Below, one piece after another: positions 9,150-18,699 of a stretch of DNA of 64,000 bases. The notes under the pieces are model-generated. The model saw only the letters and a program-made list of their open reading frames with translations. It was not told where the DNA came from and made no database searches. The stretch covers positions 1,006,755 to 1,070,754 of the forward strand of contig NZ_LMEX01000001.1 in NCBI RefSeq assembly GCF_001426645.1. Reading direction: 5' to 3'. Position numbers and translations under genes: made by a program. Within the stretch, counting starts at the first letter, position 1, and every line of letters begins with the position of its first letter. The stretch is from Rhodanobacter sp. Root480. GTDB taxonomy: Bacteria; Pseudomonadota; Gammaproteobacteria; Xanthomonadales; Rhodanobacteraceae.

Positions 9150-9190
9150 CGGGGACTGGCTATTCGTTCAGAACGGACGACCAGTCCCCG
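9150..9190. repeat. 10-bp inverted repeat between convergent genes
   Basis: CGGGGACTGG (9150-9159) and CCAGTCCCCG (9181-9190) are exact reverse complements separated by 21 bases. It sits between the 3' ends of the lipoprotein and serine hydrolase genes. There is no T-run on either side, so it is not a standard intrinsic terminator, although a hairpin that slows or protects both transcripts is possible. Confidence 0.5.
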
Positions 9191-9228
9191 TTGACGCCAG
9201 ACTCCCTCCCGAGTCACGTCGTCAGGTT

Positions 9229-10425
9229 TCAGTGCGCCACCCGCTTTCCCTCCGCATCCACCGATTCCTTGACGGCCGCCACGAAGGCACGCCGCGCCGC
9301 GACCAGCGCATCCGATGTCGCGTGCGGCCAGGCACCCACCTGGGCGATCACCAGCTGGCGCGCGGGATCGACGTAGATCATCTGGCCGAAGATGCCGATG
9401 GCGGCATAGCTGCCGTCGGTATCCGTCCACCACAGATAACCGTAGCCACGGTCCGGCGCGTCGACGCTGGCCTGGCGTTGCAATGCGCCCTTGAGCCAGG
9501 CCAACGCCACCACCGGCTTGCCGTCGACGCGACCGCCGTCGAGCATGAATTGGCCCAGCCGCGCGTAATCGCCCAACGTGGCCGACAGGCCGCTGCCGCC
9601 GGTATCGCTGCCATCGCATTCGTCCTTGATCCAGGTGGCGTCCGACGCCATGCCGTACGGCTTCCAGATCGTCTGCGACAGGTAGGCCGCCAGCGAACGG
9701 TGCGTGGCCCGCTGCACCAGGATGCCGAGCAGGTCGGTTTCAGCGGTGTTGTAGTTCCAGTGCGTGCCGGCGGGCCATTGCCGTGGCTGCTTGCGCAGGT
9801 ACGACAGCACATGCGCCTGGCCGTCGATGCAGGCGCCGAGGTACATCTGCGCCACATCCGATTTGGGGTCCGCGTAATCCTCGTCCCACTGCACGCCGGA
9901 GGTCATCGTCAGCAACTGCTGCACCGTGACGTCGGCGTAGGCGCTGTCGCGCAGCTCCGGAATATAGGTGCCCAGCGTGTCGTGCAGGCTGTGGATTTCG
10001 CCGCGCTGGAGCGCGATGCCCAGCAAGGCGGAGGTGACCGACTTGGCCACCGAGAACGACTCCCACCGCTGCTGCGGCCCGAAGCCCAACGCGTAACGCT
10101 CGAGGCGAACGCGTCCGTGCTGCAGCACCATCACGCCGGCAAGATGGTGCTGCTCCATGTAACTCGCCAGCGACGTAGATCCACCGAGCGGCAAAGGCTT
10201 GCCTGGTGGCAGTTCGTGGACATGCGTGCCGTGCGGCGCAAGGTCGCTGGGAAACAGCGTGGCCATCTGGCGGAATTGCGCCTCGCGCTGCGCCTGCGGC
10301 CAGAACAGCACCTGCTCGCGTTGCTGGCCGATGGTGGGGGTCGCCTGCCCGGCCGCTGCCGATGGCAACGCGACAATCAGGCCAAGGGCGGCGACGAGCA
10401 GACGGACACGGATGACACGGTACAT
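9229..10425 (-). CDS. serine hydrolase, beta-lactamase class C / esterase family
   Basis: 398 residues with a signal peptide (cleavage near AAAG). The PF00144 catalytic motif S125-V-A-K128 (SFSVAKS) is present, the second motif appears as Y225-N-T instead of the usual Y-x-N, and a GYGYLWW segment follows near the C-terminus. This pattern occurs in 6-aminohexanoate-dimer hydrolase-like enzymes and EstB-type esterases rather than true beta-lactamases. Exported, probably periplasmic. Substrate unknown. Divergent from the PepSY gene across a 300-base gap. Confidence 0.88.
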   Translation of the reverse strand: MYRVIRVRLLVAALGLIVALPSAAAGQATPTIGQQREQVLFWPQAQREAQFRQMATLFPSDLAPHGTHVHELPPGKPLPLGGSTSLASYMEQHHLAGVMVLQHGRVRLERYALGFGPQQRWESFSVAKSVTSALLGIALQRGEIHSLHDTLGTYIPELRDSAYADVTVQQLLTMTSGVQWDEDYADPKSDVAQMYLGACIDGQAHVLSYLRKQPRQWPAGTHWNYNTAETDLLGILVQRATHRSLAAYLSQTIWKPYGMASDATWIKDECDGSDTGGSGLSATLGDYARLGQFMLDGGRVDGKPVVALAWLKGALQRQASVDAPDRGYGYLWWTDTDGSYAAIGIFGQMIYVDPARQLVIAQVGAWPHATSDALVAARRAFVAAVKESVDAEGKRVAH

Positions 10426-10725
10426 GGCGATACGGCCGGAGCGATGGCGGGACCATCATTTTACCGGCCAGCACCACATGGATATGTCCAACATGTTTTG
10501 CGCCTATCTTGAAGCGCTGAACAGGGACATCAGGCGGTTGCAGGTTCGCGGGAAGGTTCCGGCTTCACCTCCAGACGACGTTGGCGCCGCGGCCTTCACG
10601 CTGCATTGCGCACAAGATGGTTCGATCAAGTCATTGCGGAGCAGCTTTCCAGCACTCCCATGACTTGGGCGACGCCGGCCAGCCGGCACGCCATCTGTAG
10701 TGCCAACCCGAGAAAGGAGTTATCG
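10426..10725. other. intergenic region between divergent genes, nothing recognised
   Basis: 300 bases separating the serine hydrolase and PepSY starts. I see no family-like reading frame, RNA gene or strong promoter pair in it. The last part holds the ribosome site AAAGGAG (10713-10719) for the PepSY gene. Confidence 0.5.
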
Positions 10726-11229
10726 ATGATCAAGCGCACGCTTCCCCTACTGATTGGACTGTCGGTTTGCAGTGTGGCCCTGGCGCAGGATCCACCTGTC
10801 ACTACCCAGTCGCAGACAACCACCACCCAGACCACTACCAGTGCATCCACCTGGAGCACTGAGCCGCCCGCCGGCGCGTTGAGCGAGGAGGCCATCAAGA
10901 CGGCGGTCGCCAATGCGGGCTACAAGGAGGTCAAGGACCTGGAATTCAAGGATGGCGTGTGGCGCAGCGAAGCACGCGGCGGCAACAAGCAATGGGTGGA
11001 GATCGCGGTGGGTCCGGAGACCGGCAGGGTCTACGTCAGCGACGCGCCTTCCAAACTCAACGAGGACGAGGTGAAAGCCAAGCTGGCCGCCGCGGGCTAT
11101 GAAAAAGTCCACGACGTGGAATACGAACACGGCCTGTGGAGCGCTGACGCCTCCACCCACCACGGCACCGCCGTCGATCTGCTGGTCGATCCGGGTGATG
11201 GCAGCATCGTGGCCAAATCGCGCGACTGA
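10726..11229 (+). CDS. exported PepSY-domain protein
   Basis: 167 residues: signal peptide (to ALA-QD near residue 21), a Thr/Gln/Ser-rich linker (TTQSQTTTTQTTTSAS), then two tandem PepSY-like repeats of about 55 residues. Each repeat begins with a helix (EEAIKTAVANAGY; EDEVKAKLAAAGY) followed by a strand pair with GVWRSEA or GLWSADA and a D/E-P-x-x-G turn. PepSY repeats often inhibit peptidases or sense calcium or small ligands in the periplasm. Strong AAAGGAG ribosome site. An intrinsic terminator follows directly. Confidence 0.85.
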   Translation: MIKRTLPLLIGLSVCSVALAQDPPVTTQSQTTTTQTTTSASTWSTEPPAGALSEEAIKTAVANAGYKEVKDLEFKDGVWRSEARGGNKQWVEIAVGPETGRVYVSDAPSKLNEDEVKAKLAAAGYEKVHDVEYEHGLWSADASTHHGTAVDLLVDPGDGSIVAKSRD

Positions 11230-11243
11230 CATCGCGTCACCCG

Positions 11244-11280
11244 CAAAAAAGAAAGCCCGGCGCAGCATGGCCGGGCTTTC
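11244..11280. terminator. bidirectional intrinsic terminator
   Basis: GAAAGCCCGGC (11251-11261) pairs perfectly with GCCGGGCTTTC (11270-11280) around an 8-base loop. On the minus strand the stem is followed by six T residues (from AAAAAA at 11245-11250), which gives a textbook terminator for the arabinofuranosidase. On the plus strand only TTTC follows, so it is weaker for the PepSY gene. Confidence 0.85.
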
Positions 11281-11332
11281 CTGCATCAGGTCGACGGCTA
11301 CGGTGATTCCGTCGCCGTCACGGTTGTACGCC

Positions 11333-12898
11333 TCAGCGCAATTGCAGCATCACGATCGACTTGGCCGGCAGCGCGACCTTCAATTGGTCACCCTGCACGC
11401 GCGCGCCGTTGAAGGCCGCCGGCTTCACCGCGTTGGGCTGGTCGAAGGTGTTGCGCGAGGTGATCTTCGGCGCGGTGAGGATCTGCCCGCTGACACCCTT
11501 CGCCTGCAGGCCTTGCACCTTCACCTGAACCTGCGCGGCGCGAGCCGGGTCGAGGTTGGTCAGCGCCACGTAGACATGGCCGTCCTTCGCCCGCACCGCG
11601 GAGCCGTGCACCTCGGGTACCGAAATACCGTCGAGCGTGTACTTCGGCGTGTCGAGCTGCAACGGCAGTTCGGTGGCGTCCTGGTACGGCAGATACATGG
11701 CGAACACGTGGTAGGTGGGCGTCAGCAGCATGCGCGGGCCGTCGGTGAGGATCATCGCCTGCAGCACGTTGATCATCTGCGCGATGTTGGCCATCCGCAC
11801 GCGATCGGCGTGGTGGGTGAAGATGTCCAGCGTCAACGAGGCAACCAGCGCATCACGCAGCGTGTTCTGCTGCTGCAGGAAGCCGGGGTTGGTGCCCGGG
11901 AGCGGCGCATACCAGGTGCCCCACTCGTCCACCACCAGGGCCACTTTCTTTTCCGGATCGTACTTGTCCATCACCGCGCTGTGGCGGGTGATCAGGTCAT
12001 CCATCCGCAGTGCTTCGGACAAGGTCTGGATCCAGCCCTTGTTGTCGAAATCGGTGGACGACTGGCTCGGCGGCCAGCCACCGGCCACGGTGTAGAAATG
12101 CATGCTGAGGCCGTCCATCAGCTTGCCGGCCTCGCGCATCATCACCTCGGTCCAGTGATAGTCGTCACCGTTGGCGCCGGGCGCGATCTTCAACATGGTC
12201 TCGCCGGCGGGCACTTTCACGAAGGTCTGGTAGCGCCGGTACAGATCCGCCGCGTACTCCGCGCGCATGTTGCCGCCGCAACCCCACAACTCATTGCCGA
12301 TACCGAACAGCGGCACTTTCCAGGGCTTTTCGCGGCCGTTGGCGACGCGCTCCTGGGCCAGTGTCGATTTGCCGGTGGCGGTCATGTACTCGGCCCACTG
12401 CGCCATTTCCTCAGGCGGCGCGTTGCCCACGTTGCCGGCCACGTAAGCCTCGCTGCCGATAAGCTCCACGAAGTTCATGAACTCGTGCGTGCCGAACGCA
12501 TTCGACTCGGTCACGCCACCCCAGTTGGTGTTGACGCTGGTCGGGCGCTTGCTCTTGGGGCCCACGCCGTCGCGCCAGTGGTATTCATCCGCGAAACAAC
12601 CGCCGGGCCAGCGCACGTTGGGTACATGCAGGGCCTTCAGCGCCTTGATCACATCGTTGCGATAGCCGTCCGTATTCGGGATGGACGAATCCGGCCCGAC
12701 CCACAGGCCGCCATAGATGCCCGTGCCCAGGTGTTCCGCGAACTGACCGAACAGATGGCGCGAGACCACGGCGCCGGGCTTGCCGGCCTCGAGGCTGCCG
12801 CTCACGGATACGTCGGCGGCCAGTGCCTGGCCCATCCCCAGTGTCATCAGGACGGACAGCGAAAAAAGGTGCCAGCGTCGTGCAGGTTTTTGTGGCAT
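11333..12898 (-). CDS. GH51 alpha-L-arabinofuranosidase, secreted
   Basis: 521 residues with a signal peptide (cleavage after QALA, near residue 28). Typical GH51 landmarks are HLFGQFAEHLG, RWPGGCFADEYHWRDG, the acid/base E203 in GIGNELWGCGG and the nucleophile E325 in VVDEWGTWY; a beta-sandwich domain closes the protein. It releases L-arabinose from arabinan or arabinoxylan side chains. Start at MPQKPARRW gives a normal signal peptide; the open frame upstream to 13156 is not family-like. Downstream of ilvD on the same strand but 223 bases away, so probably separately transcribed. Confidence 0.95.
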   Translation of the reverse strand: MPQKPARRWHLFSLSVLMTLGMGQALAADVSVSGSLEAGKPGAVVSRHLFGQFAEHLGTGIYGGLWVGPDSSIPNTDGYRNDVIKALKALHVPNVRWPGGCFADEYHWRDGVGPKSKRPTSVNTNWGGVTESNAFGTHEFMNFVELIGSEAYVAGNVGNAPPEEMAQWAEYMTATGKSTLAQERVANGREKPWKVPLFGIGNELWGCGGNMRAEYAADLYRRYQTFVKVPAGETMLKIAPGANGDDYHWTEVMMREAGKLMDGLSMHFYTVAGGWPPSQSSTDFDNKGWIQTLSEALRMDDLITRHSAVMDKYDPEKKVALVVDEWGTWYAPLPGTNPGFLQQQNTLRDALVASLTLDIFTHHADRVRMANIAQMINVLQAMILTDGPRMLLTPTYHVFAMYLPYQDATELPLQLDTPKYTLDGISVPEVHGSAVRAKDGHVYVALTNLDPARAAQVQVKVQGLQAKGVSGQILTAPKITSRNTFDQPNAVKPAAFNGARVQGDQLKVALPAKSIVMLQLR

Positions 12899-13071
12899 TG
12901 CAGATATCCCCGTTGAGTCGATGCGACGGCGGCACCGGCCAAAAAAAACCGACGATGGAAGGCGTCGCTCCGCCTGTCCATGCCGACCGTTCCCACTGAG
13001 CGTAACCCGCGACGCGGGCAAAGTCGAAGCACCGCGGGAGCACGCACAGATCCGTTGCATCACGCCCGCGG

Positions 13072-13087
13072 CGGCCCTTCGGGGCCG
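13072..13087. terminator. TTCG-loop hairpin between ilvD and the GH51 gene
   Basis: CGGCCC-TTCG-GGGCCG forms a six-pair stem with a tetraloop 35 bases past the ilvD stop. No T-run follows on the minus strand, so a termination role is tentative. Confidence 0.35.
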
Positions 13088-13121
13088 GTCACCGCCGTCG
13101 CGCGCGGGCGTGGGCCGTCGC

Positions 13122-14963
13122 TCAATCCTGCAGCAGATCCAGATCGCGCACGGCACCCTTGTCGGCGCTGGTCACCAGCTTGGCGTACGCCTTCAGCGCG
13201 GCGCTGACCTTGCGCTTGCGCGGCAATGCCGGTCGCCAGCCCTTCGCCGCCTGGGCCGCACGCCGGCGTTCCAGTTCCTCGTCGCTGACCTCGAAACGCA
13301 CGATGCGGTTGGGGATGTCGATCACGATGGTGTCGCCAGTCTGCACCAGGCCGATGTTGCCGCCCTCGGCCGCTTCGGGCGACACATGGCCAATCGACAA
13401 CCCGGCGGTGCCGCCGGAGAAACGGCCGTCGGTGATCAGGGCGCAAGCCTTGCCCAGTCCCTTGGATTTCAGGTAGCTGGTCGGGTACAGCATCTCCTGC
13501 ATGCCCGGTCCGCCGCGCGGGCCTTCGTAGCGGATGACGACGACGTCGCCGGCTTTCACAAAACCGCTGAGGATGGCCGCCACCGCCGCATCCTGGCTTT
13601 CGAGCACCACCGCAGGGCCGCTGAAGGCGAGGATGCTCTTGTCGACGCCGGCGGTTTTCACGATGCAGCCGCGCTCGGCGAGGTTGCCGTAGAGCACCGC
13701 CAGGCCGCCATCCTGGCTGTAGGCGAATTCACGCGAACGGATGCAGCCGGACTCGCGGTCGGTATCCAGCGCGTCGTAGCGGCAGCTCTGCGAAAACGCG
13801 GTCTGGGTGCGGATGCCCGCCGGGCCGGCACGAAAAAACTCCTGCACCGCGGCATCGTTCGTGCGCGCCACATCCCACGTTTCCAGCGCCTCGGCCAGCG
13901 ACGGGCTGTGCACCGTGGGGACGGATGTATCGATCAGACCCGCGCGATCCATCTCGCCCAGGATCGCCATCACGCCACCGGCGCGATGCACGTCCTCCAG
14001 GTGGTAACTGCTCGACGGTGCCACCTTGCACAGGTTGGGTACCTTGCGCGAGAGCCGGTCGATATCGCTCATGGTGAAGTCGACGCCGCCCTCCTGCGCC
14101 GCCGCCAGTAGGTGCAGCACGGTGTTGGTCGAGCCGCCCATCGCGATATCCAGCGACATCGCATTCACGAACGCGGCCTTGCTGGCGATATTGCGCGGCA
14201 ACGCGCGTTCGTCATCCGTTTCGTAATAGCGGCGGGCCAGCTCCACAATCGTGCGACCGGCCTTGCGGAACAGCTGTTCGCGATCGGCATGCGTGGCCAC
14301 CAGCGAACCGTTGCCCGGCAACGACAGGCCCAGTGCCTCGGTGAGGCAGTTCATCGAGTTGGCGGTGAACATGCCCGAGCAGGAACCGCAGGTGGGACAG
14401 GCGGAACTCTCGATGGCCAGCACGTCGGCGTCGGACACGCTGTCGTCGGCGGCGGCCACCATCGCGTCGATCAGGTCCAGCGCGACCTCCTTGCCGGCCA
14501 GCCTGGTCTTGCCCGCTTCCATCGGACCACCGGAAACGAACACCACCGGGATGTTCAGCCGCAGCGCCGCCATCAGCATGCCGGGGGTGATCTTGTCGCA
14601 ATTGGAAATGCACACCAGCGCGTCGGCGGTATGGCCGTTGCACATGTACTCCACGCTGTCGGCGATGATGTCGCGCGATGGCAGGCTGTAGAGCATGCCA
14701 TCGTGGCCCATCGCGATGCCGTCATCGACGGCGATGGTGTTGAACTCCTTGCCGACGCCGCCGGCCCGCTCGATCTCCTCGATCACCAGCTGGCCCATGT
14801 CCTTCAGGTGCACATGGCCGGGCACGAACTGGGTGAACGAGTTGGCCACCGCGATGATCGGCTTCTGGAAGTCGCCATCCTTCATGCCGGTGGCGCGCCA
14901 GAGCGCGCGGGCGCCGGCCATGTTGCGGCCGGCGGTGCTGGTACGGGAACGATAAGCGGGCAT
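13122..14963 (-). CDS. ilvD: dihydroxy-acid dehydratase
   Basis: 613 residues, the expected length for the long-form enzyme. It starts [26 protein letters not shown] as in E. coli IlvD. Iron-sulfur ligands include C122 ([11 protein letters not shown]) and C195 ([11 protein letters not shown]), and PCxxGxxGMQEML-type ([11 protein letters not shown]) and GRFSGG motifs are present. It dehydrates 2,3-dihydroxy-3-methylbutanoate and -pentanoate in valine and isoleucine synthesis. Ribosome site AGGGGA lies seven bases from ATG. It stands apart from other ilv genes here, with a divergent LysR gene that may control it. Confidence 0.98.
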   Translation of the reverse strand: MPAYRSRTSTAGRNMAGARALWRATGMKDGDFQKPIIAVANSFTQFVPGHVHLKDMGQLVIEEIERAGGVGKEFNTIAVDDGIAMGHDGMLYSLPSRDIIADSVEYMCNGHTADALVCISNCDKITPGMLMAALRLNIPVVFVSGGPMEAGKTRLAGKEVALDLIDAMVAAADDSVSDADVLAIESSACPTCGSCSGMFTANSMNCLTEALGLSLPGNGSLVATHADREQLFRKAGRTIVELARRYYETDDERALPRNIASKAAFVNAMSLDIAMGGSTNTVLHLLAAAQEGGVDFTMSDIDRLSRKVPNLCKVAPSSSYHLEDVHRAGGVMAILGEMDRAGLIDTSVPTVHSPSLAEALETWDVARTNDAAVQEFFRAGPAGIRTQTAFSQSCRYDALDTDRESGCIRSREFAYSQDGGLAVLYGNLAERGCIVKTAGVDKSILAFSGPAVVLESQDAAVAAILSGFVKAGDVVVIRYEGPRGGPGMQEMLYPTSYLKSKGLGKACALITDGRFSGGTAGLSIGHVSPEAAEGGNIGLVQTGDTIVIDIPNRIVRFEVSDEELERRRAAQAAKGWRPALPRKRKVSAALKAYAKLVTSADKGAVRDLDLLQD

Positions 14964-15009
14964 GGATTTCCCCTGATGGCGGTGGCTGCTGGGCGAACGC
15001 CCATTCTGC

Positions 15010-15038
15010 TTGGCGACCTCCATACCGTCCAATACAAT
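15010..15038 (+). promoter_or_regulatory. predicted sigma-70 promoter of the LysR gene in the ilvD divergent region
   Basis: TTGGCG (15010-15015), a 17-base spacer and TACAAT (15033-15038) face the LysR gene. TCCA-N10-TGGA (15028-15045) overlaps the -10 box and could be part of a LysR site. Two direct copies of ATACGA follow at about 15053-15066. The ilvD promoter must lie in the same 106-base gap. Confidence 0.5.
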
Positions 15039-15069
15039 ACGTGGAGTCCAGCCATACGACATACGAATA

Positions 15070-15978
15070 GTGGAACTGCGCCAGCTTCGCTACTTTGCCG
15101 CCATCGTCGAGGAAGGCGGCTTCTCCCGCGCCGCCGAACGGCTGCATGTATCGCAACCACCTCTGTCGACCCAGATCCGGAATCTGGAGAACGAGCTGGG
15201 CGTGCAGCTGCTGGAACGCAGCAATCGCGGCGTGGTGCTGACCACGGCCGGCGCGGTGTTCTACGACGAAGTGCAGGCAGTGCTGGCGCGGCTGGAACAT
15301 GCCCGGGTGAAGACGGTGCAGACCGAGCGCGGCGACATCGGCATGCTCTCGATCGGCTTCGTGTCGATCGCCGATTACGGCATCCTGCCGCCGGCGCTGA
15401 AAAGCTTCCGCACCCGCTTTCCGATGGTGGAAGTGCAGTTGCACGAGTTGACGACGGATGCACAGATCCGCGAATTGCGCGCGGCGCGGCTCGACCTGGG
15501 CATCGCCCTGGCGCCCGTCAACGAGCCGGACCTGGCGTTCAAGGGCGTGATGCGCGAGGAGCTGGTGCTCGCCGCACCCGCCGACGCCCCCGCAGCGAAA
15601 GGCGACGGGCCGATCAGCCTGCGCAGCCTGTCGAAGGCCAGCTTCATCGTACCGCCACGCGAGGTCGCCTCCGGCCTGTACGACCTCACCATCAGTCATT
15701 GCCACGCGTCCGGCTTCGCCCCGCAGATCACCCAGCACGCGCGGCAGATGCAGACGGTGATCGGGTTGGTCTCCAGCGGCATGGGCTTCGCGCTGGTACC
15801 TTCGTCGGTGCGCAACCTGCAACGTCCCGGCGTGCGTTACCGGCCGCTGCGCGGCAAACCGGCCTTCATCGAGCTGGGCATCCTGCGTCTGCGCAACGTG
15901 GTCAACCCGCTGGCCGAAAACTTCATTGCGGCGCTGCGCTCAGCAGCCGCGGAGCGCGGAGCCCGCAAGCCGACGTAG
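15070..15978 (+). CDS. LysR family transcriptional regulator
   Basis: 302 residues from GTG 15070 ([39 protein letters not shown]), with the classic LysR helix-turn-helix in residues 1-60 and a substrate-binding domain behind it. The GTG start gives the standard family length; an upstream in-frame ATG at 15010 would overlap the predicted promoter. It is divergent from ilvD, an arrangement in which LysR proteins commonly regulate the neighbour and themselves. The effector is unknown; a branched-chain intermediate would be a natural guess by analogy with IlvY-ilvC. Confidence 0.9.
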   Translation: MELRQLRYFAAIVEEGGFSRAAERLHVSQPPLSTQIRNLENELGVQLLERSNRGVVLTTAGAVFYDEVQAVLARLEHARVKTVQTERGDIGMLSIGFVSIADYGILPPALKSFRTRFPMVEVQLHELTTDAQIRELRAARLDLGIALAPVNEPDLAFKGVMREELVLAAPADAPAAKGDGPISLRSLSKASFIVPPREVASGLYDLTISHCHASGFAPQITQHARQMQTVIGLVSSGMGFALVPSSVRNLQRPGVRYRPLRGKPAFIELGILRLRNVVNPLAENFIAALRSAAAERGARKPT

Positions 15979-16104
15979 CGGTTTTGCCGTGCGTGTCCCG
16001 TATCAAACGCGCGCTACCAGGCAAGTCCATCCACGCGTCATTGCCAGCCTGCGCAGAAGACGGCACGATCCGTGGTTATTGGTCGACGCAGCACTGGGGG
16101 GTTC

Positions 16105-18576
16105 ATGGCGGAAGTCTCCTTCTTGTCGGGTGGCGGCGAGATGGGTGCGTTGATGCGTGCCCATGACTGGTCGCACCATCCGCTGGGCCGGCCGGAGGGC
16201 TGGCCGCAGTCGCTGCGTACCAGCCTTCGCTCGATGCTCAATTCGCGCCACCAGATGTGCGTGTTCTGGGGCGGCGAGGCGTTCTGGTTCTACAACGACG
16301 CTTATCGGGAGACGCTCACGACCGAGCGCCATCCTTCGTCGCTGGGCAAACCGGGGCGGCAGGTGTGGCCCGAGATCTGGGACGACATCGGTGCGCAGAT
16401 CGCCCAGGTCATGCGCGGCGGCAGCGCCACCTGGCACGAAAACCAGCGCCTGGTGATGCAACGCGATGGCCGCGACGAGGACACCTACTGGACCTACAGC
16501 TACAGCCCGATCGATGATGAAAACGCCGACAGCGACGTCGGCGGCGTGCTGGTGGTGTGCACGGAAACCACCGAGCAGGTGCTGGTGTCCCGGCGTGCCC
16601 TGGAGGAGCGCCAGCGGCTGGCCGAGTTGTTCGAACAGACCCCCTCGTTCATCACCATGCTGCGCGGGCCCAACCATGTCGTCGAATTGGCCAACCCCGG
16701 CTACATGCGGCTGATCGGCGGCCGTCCGCTGCTGGGCCGCACGGTGGCCGAAGCCCTGCCCGACGCGGCCAGCCAGGGCTTCGTCGACCTGCTGGACATC
16801 GTCTACGTCAGCGGCCAGTCGTACGTGGCCACGGCCACGCCCTTCGCCATGCAACCGGCACCGGGCGCGCCGATCAGCCAGCGCTATCTCGACTTCGTGT
16901 ATCAGCCGATCAGGGACGATGCCGGCAGGGTCACCGGCATCTTCGTCGAAGGCACCGATGTCACCGAGCGGGCATTGGCGGAAAAGGCACTGCGCGCCAG
17001 CGAAATCAGGTTGCGCGCGATCAACAGTGACCTGGAACAACAAGTGGCGCAGCGCATGCATGGCCGTGCGCGCACCTGGCAATTGACCACCGACATCATG
17101 GGCGTGCTCAATGCCGAGGGCATTTTCGAGCTTTCCAATCCCGCCTGGCAGCGCGTGCTGGGTTGGCCCGAGGAAACCATCGCCTCCACCCCGTTTTTCG
17201 ACTTCCTGCATCCGGACGACCTGGAGCGCAACCGGCGCGCGTTCAGCCGCGCCCTGGAACTGGGCGAGCCGGCGCTCAGCTTCGAAAACCGCTATCGCCA
17301 CGCCGATGGCGGCTACCGCTGGCTGTCGTGGGTAGCCATTCCCGAAGACGACAAGATCTACTGCAGCGCGCGCGACGTCACCGCCGAAAAACAGGCCGCC
17401 GAATCACTGGCGCGCACCGAGGCGGCGTTGCGCCAGGCACAGAAAATGGAAGCCGTGGGCCAGCTCACGGGCGGCATTGCCCACGACTTCAACAATCTGC
17501 TGGGCGGCATCATGGGCGCGCTGGAAGTCGCCCGGATGAAACTGGAGCAAGGCAAGATCGAGGATCTGCCACGCCTGCTTGAAATCGGCGACACCGCGGT
17601 GCGCCGCGCCGCCTCGCTCACCCAGCGCCTGCTGGCCTTTTCCCGCCAGCAAACGCTGGACCCGCGCCCCACCGACATCAACCGGCTGGTAGCCGGCATG
17701 GAAGAGCTGATACGCCGCACCATCGGCCCGCCGGTGCAGCTGGAAGTGGTCGAAGCCGACACCTTGTGGCTGTGCAGGGTGGACCCCCCGCAGTTGGAGA
17801 ATGCGCTGCTCAACCTGTGCATCAACGCCCGCGACGCGATGCCCGACGGCGGCCACCTCACGATTGAAACCGCCAACCGCACGCTCGATGATCCCGCCGC
17901 GGCGGCGGCCTTCGACCTCCAGCCCGGGGAATACGTGTCGTTGCGCGTCACCGACACCGGCAGCGGCATGACGCCCGAAGTGATCGCGCGCGTCTTCGAC
18001 CCCTTCTTCACCACCAAGCCGATCGGCCAGGGCACCGGGCTGGGCCTGTCGATGATCTACGGCTTCGCCCGCCAATCCGGCGGCCAGGTGAGGATTCACT
18101 CCAAACCCGGCAAAGGTTCGGCGTTCACCATCTACCTGCCACGCCACCTCGAAGCGCCGCACGAGGCCGAGCCCAGCCAGCCCGGACGCCTGCCGGCAGC
18201 CACCCCGCGCCGCGAGACAGTCCTGGTGGTCGAGGACGAACCCTCGATCCGCGAACTGGTCTGCGAACTGCTGACGGAGTCGGGCTTCCGCACGCTGCAC
18301 GCCGCGGACGGCAGCGCCGGCCTGCGCATCCTCCAGTCGGCGGCCACCATCGACCTGCTGATCACCGACGTCGGCCTTCCCGGCACGCTGAATGGTCGGC
18401 AGATGACCGACGCCGCCCGCACCGTCCGCCCCGGGTTGAAAGTCCTGTTCATGACCGGCTATGCCGAACACTCCGTCGTGGGCAATGGCCACCTGGAGCC
18501 TGGGATGCATATCCTCACCAAACCGTTCTCGCTGGATGTGCTGCGGCGAAAGATCCACGACATCCTGTCGGCCTGA
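16105..18576 (+). CDS. hybrid PAS sensor histidine kinase with receiver domain
   Basis: 823 residues and no membrane segments. The order is: an N-terminal PAS/GAF-like region of the HHPLGRPEGWPQSLR type, two further PAS domains (about 170-300 and 320-430, the last ending CSARDVTAEKQ), a HisKA domain with H460 in GGIAHDFNNLLGG, a HATPase (NLCINARDAMPDGG, DTGSGM, GTGLGLSMIYGF) and a C-terminal receiver with phospho-acceptor D755 (LLITDVGLPG). The AHDFNNLL block is typical of cytosolic blue-light- or redox-responding soluble hybrid kinases; here no conserved photosensing cysteine motif (NCRFLQ) is seen. ATG 16105 follows a G-rich ribosome site. Confidence 0.92.
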   Translation: MAEVSFLSGGGEMGALMRAHDWSHHPLGRPEGWPQSLRTSLRSMLNSRHQMCVFWGGEAFWFYNDAYRETLTTERHPSSLGKPGRQVWPEIWDDIGAQIAQVMRGGSATWHENQRLVMQRDGRDEDTYWTYSYSPIDDENADSDVGGVLVVCTETTEQVLVSRRALEERQRLAELFEQTPSFITMLRGPNHVVELANPGYMRLIGGRPLLGRTVAEALPDAASQGFVDLLDIVYVSGQSYVATATPFAMQPAPGAPISQRYLDFVYQPIRDDAGRVTGIFVEGTDVTERALAEKALRASEIRLRAINSDLEQQVAQRMHGRARTWQLTTDIMGVLNAEGIFELSNPAWQRVLGWPEETIASTPFFDFLHPDDLERNRRAFSRALELGEPALSFENRYRHADGGYRWLSWVAIPEDDKIYCSARDVTAEKQAAESLARTEAALRQAQKMEAVGQLTGGIAHDFNNLLGGIMGALEVARMKLEQGKIEDLPRLLEIGDTAVRRAASLTQRLLAFSRQQTLDPRPTDINRLVAGMEELIRRTIGPPVQLEVVEADTLWLCRVDPPQLENALLNLCINARDAMPDGGHLTIETANRTLDDPAAAAAFDLQPGEYVSLRVTDTGSGMTPEVIARVFDPFFTTKPIGQGTGLGLSMIYGFARQSGGQVRIHSKPGKGSAFTIYLPRHLEAPHEAEPSQPGRLPAATPRRETVLVVEDEPSIRELVCELLTESGFRTLHAADGSAGLRILQSAATIDLLITDVGLPGTLNGRQMTDAARTVRPGLKVLFMTGYAEHSVVGNGHLEPGMHILTKPFSLDVLRRKIHDILSA

Positions 18577-18598
18577 TTCATTGAGCCTGATTCATTGA
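18571..18598. repeat. 14-bp tandem duplication at a stop codon
   Basis: GCCTGATTCATTGA is repeated exactly twice (18571-18584 and 18585-18598). The first copy contains the kinase stop codon TGA, so the duplication does not change the protein. It looks like replication slippage. Confidence 0.9.
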
Positions 18599-18699
18599 GT
18601 GTGACCCATCGGGCGAGGTTCCCCTGCGGCCGTGGCAAGGATGCCGATGTTTCCGGGGTCTTATAGGATGAAAGGTTCTACCCGGACTGGAGAACGCCG

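Noticed and set aside
9229..10425. Reading the serine hydrolase as an antibiotic beta-lactamase
   Set aside because: SxxK is present, but the second motif is Y-N-T and the overall pattern is that of esterase/6-aminohexanoate-type hydrolases.
11099..12916. Long plus-strand frame opposite the GH51 gene
   Set aside because: Shadow of the arabinofuranosidase; composition is Arg/His-rich and no domain is recognisable.
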